From positions 62,001 to 126,000 of the forward strand of contig NZ_MAOC01000086.1 of the NCBI RefSeq assembly GCF_001884135.1: 64,000 bases of DNA. Direction: 5' to 3'. Below, one piece after another: positions 55,017 to 61,765 of this stretch; position 1 is the stretch's first letter, and every line of letters begins with the position of its first letter. The position numbers and the translations under genes were made by a program. This DNA comes from Bacillus nitratireducens (GTDB lineage Bacteria > Bacillota > Bacilli > Bacillales > Bacillaceae_G). The notes under the pieces are model-generated. The model made no database searches. It worked only from the letters and a program-made list of their open reading frames with translations, and had not been told where the DNA came from.

Positions 55017-55790
55017 ATGACATCTATCGAGAAAATAGTGGATTCATTAACTGCAGATAATCTTGAAGAAGGAAAAGCTTTATTAAAAAATCATATATTA
55101 TTAATGAAATATGGTATGGAACATCATGAATTAAAAGAAGAAGAAATGACAAAAATTTTAAAGTGGGTTCAAGGTCGAGATCAATTGAGAGAAGATGTTC
55201 CAGAATTACGTGATTTACATTTAGTTAAAAAGTTTCAAGCGGTATTAGATGAATTTATTCATTCTATAATTTCAAATGGATATGTAGAAGACGCAGTAGA
55301 AATTTTAGAGAGTGTATTAAAAAGTATGGGGGCAGTCGCTCATATTGTAAAAATTATGTTTGTCGGCAAAATGCCAGTTAATAGAAATTCTTTAGAAATG
55401 GTAGAAGTATTAAAGCGAGAGTGCTACAACTTAATGGAACAGCGTGCTGCTGTCGGATTACATGCTCAAATCTTTCACGTTTTAGGTTTTGTGCATTCAA
55501 TTCAGTTTGATTTAGAAGAAAGATCACAGGAACATGGACGAACTGTAATAGGCTTTTTAACGGATTTTAAGACGAAGGAATTGAAATCTGTACAACAATT
55601 TCAAAACGAAGAGCATATTTCAGAAGTGAAAAATATGGTTAGTAAAGAGTATGGGATAGAATTACAAAGAAGAATTTATATGTGGAAATCGTTAACGCTC
55701 ATTTTTACAAATCCATATGCATTAGAAAAGATGTATAAAGAAATTTACGCAGAAAATGAGAAAACGGAGAAGGAACAAAAGAAAAAATAG
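55017..55790 (+). CDS. Hypothetical soluble alpha-helical protein
   Basis: I do not recognise this 257-residue protein. It has no membrane segment or signal and is helical by composition, with regular heptad-like stretches (LVKKFQAVLDEFIHSIISNGYVEDAVEILESVLKSM). A histidine/cysteine-containing middle (VEVLKRECYNLMEQRAAVGLHAQIFHVLGFVHSIQF) and a Lys/Glu-rich C-terminal tail follow. AGGGGGAG lies 6 bp before the ATG, directly after the thi terminator, so it depends on a promoter within that short gap or on read-through. Confidence 0.7.
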   Translation: MTSIEKIVDSLTADNLEEGKALLKNHILLMKYGMEHHELKEEEMTKILKWVQGRDQLREDVPELRDLHLVKKFQAVLDEFIHSIISNGYVEDAVEILESVLKSMGAVAHIVKIMFVGKMPVNRNSLEMVEVLKRECYNLMEQRAAVGLHAQIFHVLGFVHSIQFDLEERSQEHGRTVIGFLTDFKTKELKSVQQFQNEEHISEVKNMVSKEYGIELQRRIYMWKSLTLIFTNPYALEKMYKEIYAENEKTEKEQKKK

Positions 55791-55857
55791 AGAATAGAAT
55801 ATAACAGAGTAGTTTATACTCTTAATATAACAAATGTTAAAGGAGTGAAAGGATAAA

Positions 55858-55896
55858 ATGACTTTATCAACTGTTCTTCAAATGGTTTTAGCTTGA
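55858..55896 (+). CDS. 12-codon leader peptide of the ABC-F gene
   Basis: ATG at 55858 encodes MTLSTVLQMVLA and stops at TGA (55894-55896). It has a strong ribosome binding site (AAAGGAGTGAAAGG) and lies 200 bp before an ABC-F gene. Its last codons form one arm of a leader hairpin. Short leader peptides with this geometry regulate antibiotic-resistance ABC-F genes through ribosome stalling. Confidence 0.7.
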   Translation: MTLSTVLQMVLA

Positions 55897-56017
55897 TATG
55901 GGAGAAGTCTGCCCATTTTTAACAAATAAGCTAAATTGAAGACAGCAGGTAAAGAACCTTAATCCTTTCTTACGATAATATGTAATGGGTAAGGTGTATT
56001 CACCTTACCCATTTTTT
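55887..56017 (+). promoter_or_regulatory. Leader-peptide-dependent attenuator of the ABC-F gene
   Basis: TTTAGCTT (55887-55894) pairs with AAGCTAAA (55928-55935) and encloses ATGGG / CCCAT (55898-55902, 55912-55916). A terminator follows: AATGGGTAAGGTG (55984-55996) with CACCTTACCCATT (56001-56013) and T4. The freed CCCATT at 55912 can instead pair with AATGGG at 55984, destroying the terminator, so ribosome stalling on the leader could switch the gene on. Confidence 0.7.
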
Positions 56018-56096
56018 ATATGTATAACTAAATAAGGCTTTATACTGTTGTTCTCTCTATTTAGCTTATGGATCATAAGAAAAGGAGAGAGAAAAA

Positions 56097-57629
56097 ATGA
56101 GTATATTAACAGTAGAAAATGTAAGTCATTCATATGGTGAGAAAACCATTTTATATAATACGTGCTTTCGATTATTAAAGGGTGAACATGTTGGGCTAGT
56201 AGGGAAAAATGGAATTGGAAAATCAACATTATTACGCTTGTTAACAGGAGAACTTATACATGATGATGGGAAAATTGAATGGTTTCCCCATGTTAAGATC
56301 GGCTTTTTACAACAACATATAGATTTGCAAGAAGGTATAACAATTGAAGAATACTTGCAAAGTGCGTTTTCTAATCTGTATGAGTTTGAACGTGAAATGT
56401 TAAAACTTACAGAAGAGATGGCTGGAGCAGGAGAAGTAGAGAAATTGTTAGTAAGGTATGGAGAGTTACAAACTATATTGGAGAATTCTAATTTTTATCA
56501 AATTCATACAGAAATTGAAGAAGTAGCAACTGGCTTAGGTTTGTTTGAAGTAGGAATGGAAAAGGATGTTTCAAAGTTAAGCGGTGGTCAACGGACAAAG
56601 TTATTACTTGGTAAACTCCTTTTAGAAAAAGCTGATGTTTTATTATTAGATGAGCCAACTAACTATTTAGACACAGCTCATATAGAATGGTTGCAATCAT
56701 ATTTACAAATGTATGAAAAAGCTTATATTATCATTTCGCACGATGAAGTATTTTTGAACAATATTACGAAAGTTATTTATCATCTAGATGAGCGCACAAT
56801 TAAGCGCTATGTAGGTGATTATAATAGTTTTGTGCGTAATTATGAACTGCAAAAGAAACAATTACAAGCAGCATATACGAAACAGCAAAAGGAAATTGCA
56901 CATTTAGAGAGCTTTATTCAAAAAAATAAAATCCGTAAAGCGAAACAAGCAAAAAGTCGTGAAAAAGTATTAGAGAAAATGCAAAAGGTTGAAAAGGTTA
57001 ACGATGTACCTCGCGCTCGTTTTGACTTTAATGTTTATACTGAGCCAGTGAGTCGTATATTACAGGTAGAGAAACTGAAAATTGGTTATGGTGAACCGTT
57101 GTTTCCAGAATTGGATCTTCAAGTGAAAAAAGGGGAAAAGATTGCGATTATTGGTCATAATGGGATTGGAAAAACAACAATGCTAAAAACATTACTAGGA
57201 CAAATAAAACCGTTAGGCGGTTCAGTTTCTATTGGGGAACGAGTAAAACCCGCTTATTTTGCACAAGAGGAATTTTCCACAGAAATAACTGCACTAGAGA
57301 GAGTATGGGCAGGAAGGCCAGACATGACAAGAAAAGAAATCCGACAAGTATTAGCAAAGTGCGGATTAAAAGAAGAACATGTATTAAAACCTATTCAATT
57401 ATTAAGTGGAGGAGAACAAACAAAAGTACGATTATGCGAACTTATTGTAACTAAAAGCAATGTTTTAATTTTAGATGAACCAACTAACCATTTGGATACA
57501 GAGACTAAGAGGGCTTTACAGGAAGCGTTAAAACAATATAAAGGTACGGTTTTAATTGTTTCACATGAGCCATCTTTCTATGAAGCGTGGATAACGAAAA
57601 TATGGAATATCGAAGAATGGAACGTTTAA
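56097..57629 (+). CDS. ABC-F family ATPase, probable ribosome-protection factor
   Basis: The 510-residue soluble protein has two ABC domains and no membrane segments. Walker A motifs are GKNGIGKST (about 37-45) and GHNGIGKTT (about 350-358), signatures are LSGGQRTK and LSGGEQTK, and Walker B ends LLLDEPTNYLD and LILDEPTNHLD. The linker (about 255-305) is basic and helical (KKQLQAAYTKQQKEIAHLESF, KAKQAKSREKVLEKM), as in ABC-F proteins that enter the ribosomal E site. The leader peptide and attenuator upstream suggest antibiotic-inducible expression, like VmlR or Msr-type factors. Which drug is not evident. AAGGAGAG precedes the ATG. Confidence 0.88.
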   Translation: MSILTVENVSHSYGEKTILYNTCFRLLKGEHVGLVGKNGIGKSTLLRLLTGELIHDDGKIEWFPHVKIGFLQQHIDLQEGITIEEYLQSAFSNLYEFEREMLKLTEEMAGAGEVEKLLVRYGELQTILENSNFYQIHTEIEEVATGLGLFEVGMEKDVSKLSGGQRTKLLLGKLLLEKADVLLLDEPTNYLDTAHIEWLQSYLQMYEKAYIIISHDEVFLNNITKVIYHLDERTIKRYVGDYNSFVRNYELQKKQLQAAYTKQQKEIAHLESFIQKNKIRKAKQAKSREKVLEKMQKVEKVNDVPRARFDFNVYTEPVSRILQVEKLKIGYGEPLFPELDLQVKKGEKIAIIGHNGIGKTTMLKTLLGQIKPLGGSVSIGERVKPAYFAQEEFSTEITALERVWAGRPDMTRKEIRQVLAKCGLKEEHVLKPIQLLSGGEQTKVRLCELIVTKSNVLILDEPTNHLDTETKRALQEALKQYKGTVLIVSHEPSFYEAWITKIWNIEEWNV

Positions 57630-57644
57630 CAATAATCATAAAGA

Positions 57645-57678
57645 AAAGGCATTAGCTTTTATGAGCTAATGCCTTTCC
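57645..57678 (+). terminator. Rho-independent terminator after the ABC-F gene
   Basis: The 13-bp stem AAAGGCATTAGCT / AGCTAATGCCTTT with a short T-run (TTTCCCT). Confidence 0.75.
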
Positions 57679-57847
57679 CTAATAGGCTACTATCTTTCTT
57701 TGTATATATAGATAGTTTGAAATGGAATGAAAATAATTCCTATATGTAAAGGATAATGTGAGTAGTATGGGAAGACAATAGAACTTAAAGGGAATTCATG
57801 TAAAATTCAGATGAACTTCACACAAATTTCATGTTATAAACTGAATA

Positions 57848-57872
57848 TAATTATAATAGGTTATTATAATTA
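57848..57872. repeat. 25-bp AT-rich inverted repeat
   Basis: TAATTATAATA and TATTATAATTA (11 bp each, perfect) flank GGT. It could be an operator of the Fur/PerR/Zur class by composition, but there is no promoter or gene right after it. The rest of the gap from 57679 to 57934 shows nothing else. Confidence 0.4.
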
Positions 57873-57934
57873 AAACTTTCGATTTTTTTGCAAAATTAAA
57901 GGTTTAGCTGGGGTTTCTGTGCTGTCTTCATCCA

Positions 57935-58030
57935 TTTATCCCGCTATTTGTGGGCAGTAAACGCCCGATTGGTGAGGGCTAATAATCAGTGGGGGGGATG
58001 AACCCCCCACTGATTAAAGTTTCACTTTAT
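57935..58030 (+). repeat. Interspersed ~95-bp repeat, bcr type, copy 2
   Basis: The 96-bp element is flanked by TTTAT at both ends (57935-57939, 58026-58030), as expected for a 5-bp target duplication. It contains two internal hairpins (CCCGCTATTTGTGGG and the G7/C6 block ATCAGTGGGGGGG / CCCCCCACTGAT). It is the inverted counterpart of the copy at 10453-10546. Confidence 0.75.
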
Positions 58031-58184
58031 AAGAAGGAATATTACCGTCTTTTTATACATTATTAATTCTATATATCTTTTGAAAGAACTTTTGGTGAAT
58101 TTATGGAGTCAATTTTGAATGACGTAGCAGGATGATGAAATTTCATGTAAAATAATAGTAAAAATATGTAAGGGAGGGGATAGT

Positions 58185-58556
58185 GTGGATGTGTTTTTGA
58201 ACATTGCTGAGGAAAAAATTCGTCAAGCGATACGGAATGGTGATCTTGATAATATTCCGGGACAAGGAAAACCACTACAATTAGAAGATCTTTCAATGGT
58301 ACCTCCAGAATTAAGAATGAGTTATAAAATCTTGAAAAATGCAGGCATGATTCCACCAGAAATGGAATTGCAAAAAGATATATTGAAAATAGAGGATTTA
58401 ATCGCTTGTTGTTATGATGAAGCAGAGAGAAAAAAATTACAAGAAGAGTTAACAGCAAAAACACTACGTTTTCAGCAGGTAATGGAAAAGAGAAAGATTA
58501 AAGATAGTTCAGCATTTCGTATGTATCAGGATAAAGTATTTCGTAAATTACGTTAA
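58185..58556 (+). CDS. DUF1992 family protein (DnaJ-homologue subfamily C28 conserved domain)
   Basis: The 123-residue protein carries the whole DUF1992 pattern: AEEKIRQAIRNGDLDNIPGQGKPLQLEDLSMVPPELRMSYKILKNAGMIPPEMEL split over residues 8-60, then a helical tail. There is no J domain. The function is unknown in bacteria. It has a GTG start behind AAGGGAGGGG. Two further small genes follow closely (10 and 13 bp gaps), suggesting a three-gene transcript. Confidence 0.85.
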   Translation: MDVFLNIAEEKIRQAIRNGDLDNIPGQGKPLQLEDLSMVPPELRMSYKILKNAGMIPPEMELQKDILKIEDLIACCYDEAERKKLQEELTAKTLRFQQVMEKRKIKDSSAFRMYQDKVFRKLR

Positions 58557-58566
58557 GAGGGATAAG

Positions 58567-58881
58567 ATGAATAAATTTGAAACGATAGAAGAATTAGCAA
58601 TATATATTGAGAAACAACAATTGGTACTTCTATTTATTAAAACGGAAAATTGTGGCGTTTGTGATGTTATGCTACGAAAAGTAAACTATGTATTAGAGAA
58701 TTATGATTACGTAGAGAAAGTAGAAATATTACTACAAGACATGCAAGAGATTGCGGGGCGGTATGCAGTATTTACAGGGCCAACAGTTTTATTATTTTAT
58801 AATGGAAAAGAGATCCTTCGTGAATCGCGCTTCATTTCACTTGAAAATCTAGAGAGAACCATTCAATTATTCGAGGATTAA
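58567..58881 (+). CDS. Thioredoxin-like protein
   Basis: The 104-residue thioredoxin-fold protein has an active-site-like C-G-V-C in TENCGVCDVML (about 30-33) and the conserved cis-proline loop FTGPTVLLFYNGKEI. The CGVC dipeptide differs from the CGPC of classical thioredoxin, suggesting a different redox potential or partner. It is cytoplasmic, without a signal. Co-transcribed with the DUF1992 gene 10 bp upstream. Confidence 0.85.
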   Translation: MNKFETIEELAIYIEKQQLVLLFIKTENCGVCDVMLRKVNYVLENYDYVEKVEILLQDMQEIAGRYAVFTGPTVLLFYNGKEILRESRFISLENLERTIQLFED

Positions 58882-58894
58882 GGGAGGCTTTTAT

Positions 58895-59149
58895 ATGGAA
58901 TTTATTATTATCATACTATTATTTGTTGTAGTTGGAACAATCGTAACAGCAGTTCGATCAAACAAAAAGAAGGTAAATCTTACGAAACAAAATAACATTC
59001 ATAATTCATCTAACAGCTCATCACCATTATTTTTCTTTGCTGGATCTGATAATGATAGCTCGCACGATGGAGGTTCACATGATTGTGGAGGGTCTTTTGG
59101 CGGAGATAGTGGAGGAGGTAGCTGCGGTGGTGGAGGTAGCGGTGATTGA
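58895..59149 (+). CDS. Small membrane-anchored protein with Gly/Ser/Cys-rich tail
   Basis: The 84-residue protein has an N-terminal membrane segment (FIIIILLFVVVGTIVTAV, about 3-20), a basic stretch (RSNKKK), an Asn/Ser-rich spacer, and a low-complexity tail from residue 57. In that tail His, Asp, Cys and Gly alternate (HDGGSHDCGG, then SGGGSCGGGGSGD). The tail resembles metal-binding or structural glycine-rich sequences; function unknown. AGGGAGG precedes the ATG. Last gene of the small operon, with a terminator behind it. Confidence 0.75.
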   Translation: MEFIIIILLFVVVGTIVTAVRSNKKKVNLTKQNNIHNSSNSSSPLFFFAGSDNDSSHDGGSHDCGGSFGGDSGGGSCGGGGSGD

Positions 59150-59151
59150 TG

Positions 59152-59185
59152 AGAATACGCCCTATAGGGGGCGTATTTCTTTTTA
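59152..59185 (+). terminator. Rho-independent terminator
   Basis: The stem AATACGCCC / GGGGCGTATT with loop TATAG is followed by TTCTTTTT. Confidence 0.85.
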
Positions 59186-59187
59186 AA

Positions 59188-59247
59188 CAAACGTTTGATT
59201 AGTTGGCTTACATATGCATAAAAACAGTTAAACAAACGTTTGTTTAA
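59188..59247 (+). promoter_or_regulatory. Two CAAACGTTTG palindromes before the 47-codon gene
   Basis: CAAACGTTTG occurs at 59188-59197 and 59233-59242; the second is embedded in the perfect 20-bp palindrome TTAAACAAACGTTTGTTTAA (59228-59247). Their spacing is 45 bp centre to centre. They look like tandem operators for a TetR-family regulator, different from the GACCGAACGGTC-type site of the adjacent tetR gene. Confidence 0.6.
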
Positions 59248-59276
59248 ATACTTTTAACATACTAAGGGGAATGGAA

Positions 59277-59420
59277 ATGAAAAGGGAGCCGAAAGTGAAA
59301 AATAAGGGGAAAGTAGTGTTATTTTTATTAGCTGCGGGAGGCGTATTTCTTGTTAAATTAGGATTTAAAATTGGAATAATACATATGATTCGAACATGGT
59401 TTGAACGTACGTTTTCTTAA
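59277..59420 (+). CDS. Small single-pass membrane protein, 47 residues
   Basis: ATG at 59277 follows AAGGGG by 7 bp and opens 47 codons: a basic N terminus (MKREPKVKNKGK), a hydrophobic segment (VVLFLLAAGGVFLV) and an amphipathic C terminus with MIRTWFERTFS. Two palindromic operator-like sites lie 30-90 bp upstream and a hairpin with T6 follows. The family is unknown to me. The good ribosome binding site and flanking signals support it as a real gene. Confidence 0.65.
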   Translation: MKREPKVKNKGKVVLFLLAAGGVFLVKLGFKIGIIHMIRTWFERTFS

Positions 59421-59431
59421 ATAAGGAATAT

Positions 59432-59457
59432 AGCCTCTTGCGATAGAGGTTTTTTAT
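59432..59457 (+). terminator. Short rho-independent terminator
   Basis: The stem CCTCT / AGAGG with loop TGCGAT is followed by TTTTTTA. Confidence 0.7.
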
Positions 59458-59469
59458 TTGTTATTATTA

Positions 59470-59486
59470 GACTGAACGGTCGGTTT
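59470..59486 (+). promoter_or_regulatory. TetR operator upstream of the tetR gene
   Basis: GACTGAACGGTCGGTTT differs in a single base from the site at 60115-60131 before the efflux gene. It sits 15 bp upstream of the regulator start, indicating autoregulation. Confidence 0.8.
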
Positions 59487-59500
59487 AAAGAGGTGTGAAT

Positions 59501-60082
59501 ATGAGAAGAAGCGCAGAAGAGATAAAGAAAGAAATTGCATATAAAGCAGAAAGTCTGTTTTCACAGAAGGGCTATGCAGCCACATCTATGGAAGAGATTT
59601 GTGAAATTACAGAGCGAAGTAAAGGAAGCATTTATTATCACTTTAAAAGTAAAGAAGAATTATTTTTATTTGTAGTAAAACAGCATACGTATGATTGGCT
59701 TGAAAAATGGAATGAAAAAGAGAAGTTGTATAGTACTAGTACTGAAAAACTATATGGTCTCGCGGAATATTATGTAGAGGACATACAGCAACCAATTTCA
59801 AATGCAATAGAGGAATTCTCTATGAGCCAAGTTGTAAGTAAAGAGATTCTGGATGAACTGTTAGCTTTAACTAGAGAATCATATGTTATGTTTGAGGAAC
59901 TAATTGAAGCAGGCGTACGGTCTGGAGAGTTTCGTGAAGATAATACGCGCGACCTTATGTATATTGTGAATGGATTATTATCAGGGCTTGGAGTACTTTA
60001 CTACGAGTTAGATCATAAAGAGCTGAAACGTATTTATAAGAAGGCAATAGATGTATTGTTAAAAGGAATGGCAGCTGAATAA
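59501..60082 (+). CDS. TetR-family transcriptional repressor
   Basis: The 193-residue protein has an N-terminal TetR HTH (AESLFSQKGYAATSMEEICEITERSKGSIYYHFKSKEELF split over about 15-55) and a helical ligand-binding domain. The ATG at 59501 is 6 bp after AAAGAGGTG, better than the GTG at 59495. Near-identical operators lie before it and before the downstream MFS gene, so it most likely represses itself and the pump and is released by a transported compound. Confidence 0.92.
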   Translation: MRRSAEEIKKEIAYKAESLFSQKGYAATSMEEICEITERSKGSIYYHFKSKEELFLFVVKQHTYDWLEKWNEKEKLYSTSTEKLYGLAEYYVEDIQQPISNAIEEFSMSQVVSKEILDELLALTRESYVMFEELIEAGVRSGEFREDNTRDLMYIVNGLLSGLGVLYYELDHKELKRIYKKAIDVLLKGMAAE

Positions 60083-60101
60083 TAAGTCAGCTGCTTTTCT
60101 T
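60070..60101 (+). terminator. Weak terminator at the end of tetR
   Basis: The 8-bp stem GCAGCTGA / TCAGCTGC is followed by TTTTCTT and overlaps the tetR stop codon; it separates tetR from the efflux gene. Confidence 0.75.
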
Positions 60102-60114
60102 ACAGAATAAATTA

Positions 60115-60131
60115 GACCGAACGGTCGGTTT
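60115..60131 (+). promoter_or_regulatory. TetR operator upstream of the MFS gene
   Basis: GACCGAACGGTCGGTTT contains the arms ACCGA / TCGGT around ACGG and precedes the MFS start by 18 bp; its twin lies before tetR. Confidence 0.8.
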
Positions 60132-60148
60132 ATAAAGGAGGAATGAAA

Positions 60149-61381
60149 ATGAACGCTTTATTTAAAAACCGAGCATTTATGCTCGTTATGGCATCTGATA
60201 TTTTACAACAATTTGCAATTTGGATCAGAAATATGGCTCTTTTATATTTCATAATGGAGCGAACGAATAATGATCCGGTTTCTGTTTCTTTATTATCAGT
60301 TATGGAATATGCACCTATCTTTATTTTCTCGTTTATCGGTGGTGCGCTAGCTGATCGCTGGAATCCGAAAAGAACAATGGTTGCTGGGGATGTGTTAAGT
60401 GTACTGTCTATTATAGGAATTGTCTTGTTGTTAAAGCTGGATTATTGGCAGGCTATATTTTTTGCAACACTCATTTCCGCGATTGTAGGTCAGTTTTCTC
60501 AGCCATCATCTTCGCGTATATTTAAGCGCTATGTAAAGGAAGAACAGGTAGCAAATGCGATTGCATTTAACCAAACATTACAGTCATTATTTATGATTTT
60601 TGGACCGGTGGTAGGATCGCTTGTGTATACACAACTTGGTTTATTTACGTCACTATATAGCTTAATCATTTTATTTTTGTTATCTGCTATCGCTCTTTCA
60701 TTTTTACCAAAATGGGTTGAACAAGAGCAAGTGACGAGGGATTCATTAAAAAATGATATAAAAGAGGGTTGGAAATACGTTCTTCATACGAAAAATTTAC
60801 GTATGATTACGATCACTTTCACCATTATGGGCTTAGCTGTTGGACTAACGAATCCATTAGAGGTGTTTCTTGTAATAGAACGGCTTGGAATGGAAAAAGA
60901 AGCAGTTCAATATTTAGCCGCAGCTGATGGAATCGGTATGTTGATCGGTGGTATTGTTGCTGTAGTTTTCGCTTCAAAAGTGAATCCGAAAAAGATGTTT
61001 GTATTCGGTATGAGCATATTAGCGATGTCATTTTTAGTAGAAGGGCTATCTACATCGTTTTGGATTACTAGTTTCATGAGATTTGGAACAGGTATTTGTT
61101 TAGCTTGTGTTAATATCGTTGTCGGTACGCTTATGATTCAACTTGTACCAGAAAACATGATTGGAAGAGTAAATGGAACAATTTTACCATTATTTATGGG
61201 TGCTATGTTAATCGGAACATCGCTAGCTGGAGGATTGAAGGAAATGACTTCACTAGTTATTGTATTTTGTATAGCGACGTCACTTATTTTATTGGCAATA
61301 GGCCCAATTCTACGCATGCAAATAAATAAAGATGATGTCGCTAATAAAGAGGAACTAACAAATTCGTTAGCCTCGAAATAA
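60149..61381 (+). CDS. MFS efflux transporter controlled by the adjacent TetR
   Basis: The 410-residue protein has about twelve hydrophobic segments and belongs to the MFS_3/enterobactin-exporter-like group. The motif A region is FSFIGGALADRWNPKRTMVAGD, with QFSQPSSSRIFKRYV in the middle. AAAGGAGG is 7 bp before the ATG at 60149 but only 1 bp before the ATG at 60143, so the later start is used. The substrate is unknown; a toxic compound sensed by the TetR repressor is likely. Confidence 0.88.
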   Translation: MNALFKNRAFMLVMASDILQQFAIWIRNMALLYFIMERTNNDPVSVSLLSVMEYAPIFIFSFIGGALADRWNPKRTMVAGDVLSVLSIIGIVLLLKLDYWQAIFFATLISAIVGQFSQPSSSRIFKRYVKEEQVANAIAFNQTLQSLFMIFGPVVGSLVYTQLGLFTSLYSLIILFLLSAIALSFLPKWVEQEQVTRDSLKNDIKEGWKYVLHTKNLRMITITFTIMGLAVGLTNPLEVFLVIERLGMEKEAVQYLAAADGIGMLIGGIVAVVFASKVNPKKMFVFGMSILAMSFLVEGLSTSFWITSFMRFGTGICLACVNIVVGTLMIQLVPENMIGRVNGTILPLFMGAMLIGTSLAGGLKEMTSLVIVFCIATSLILLAIGPILRMQINKDDVANKEELTNSLASK

Positions 61382-61388
61382 CCATTGT

Positions 61389-61415
61389 AAGGGAGCAGAA
61401 TGGCTCCCTTTTCTT
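61389..61415 (+). terminator. Rho-independent terminator after the MFS gene
   Basis: The 8-bp stem AAGGGAGC / GCTCCCTT with loop AGAATG is followed by TTCTTG. Confidence 0.8.
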
Positions 61416-61426
61416 GTGGTAGTCTT

Positions 61427-61478
61427 TTGACAATGAAATGTACCGATTATATACTAATGTTGTAAAAACGATTTTACA
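61427..61478 (+). promoter_or_regulatory. SigA promoter and palindromic operator of the XRE regulator gene
   Basis: TTGACA (61427-61432) and TATACT (61450-61455) are 17 bp apart, a near-ideal SigA promoter. Just after the expected start site lies TGTAAAA-ACGA-TTTTACA (61461-61478), a perfect 7-4-7 inverted repeat that fits autoregulation by the encoded HTH protein. Confidence 0.75.
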
Positions 61479-61494
61479 TGTTAGGAGAAAAGAT

Positions 61495-61689
61495 GTGAAA
61501 AATCAAATTTATGAATTACGCACTGAAAATAATATTTCACAAGGTGCATTAGCTGATAAGTGTAAAGTTTCAAGACAGACGATAAATGCAATTGAGAATA
61601 ATAAATATGATCCAAGTTTAGCGCTAGCATTCCGTTTAGCGGAAGTATTAGGAACAACTGTTGATAAACTATTTTTGTATAAGATGTAG
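61495..61689 (+). CDS. Small XRE-family (Cro/CI-type) transcriptional regulator
   Basis: With a GTG start at 61495 (AGGAG 7 bp upstream) the protein has 64 residues and is almost entirely one HTH_3 domain: IYELRTENNISQGALADKCKVSRQTINAIENNKYDPSLALAFRLAEVLG. Proteins of this size and pattern (YvaO/YozG-like) often regulate a neighbouring membrane protein or themselves. The reading frame upstream of the GTG covers the promoter and is not coding. Confidence 0.88.
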   Translation: MKNQIYELRTENNISQGALADKCKVSRQTINAIENNKYDPSLALAFRLAEVLGTTVDKLFLYKM

Positions 61690-61726
61690 CGTCTTTAATT
61701 GTGGGGCGTTATCGATAAAAGTAAAG

Positions 61727-61765
61727 AAAAGATCCCCTTCTCATATGAAGAGGATCTTTTTCTTA
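61727..61765. terminator. Bidirectional terminator
   Basis: The stem AAAAGATCCCCTTC / GAAGAGGATCTTTT with one mismatch lies between the XRE gene and the converging MFS gene. Confidence 0.85.
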
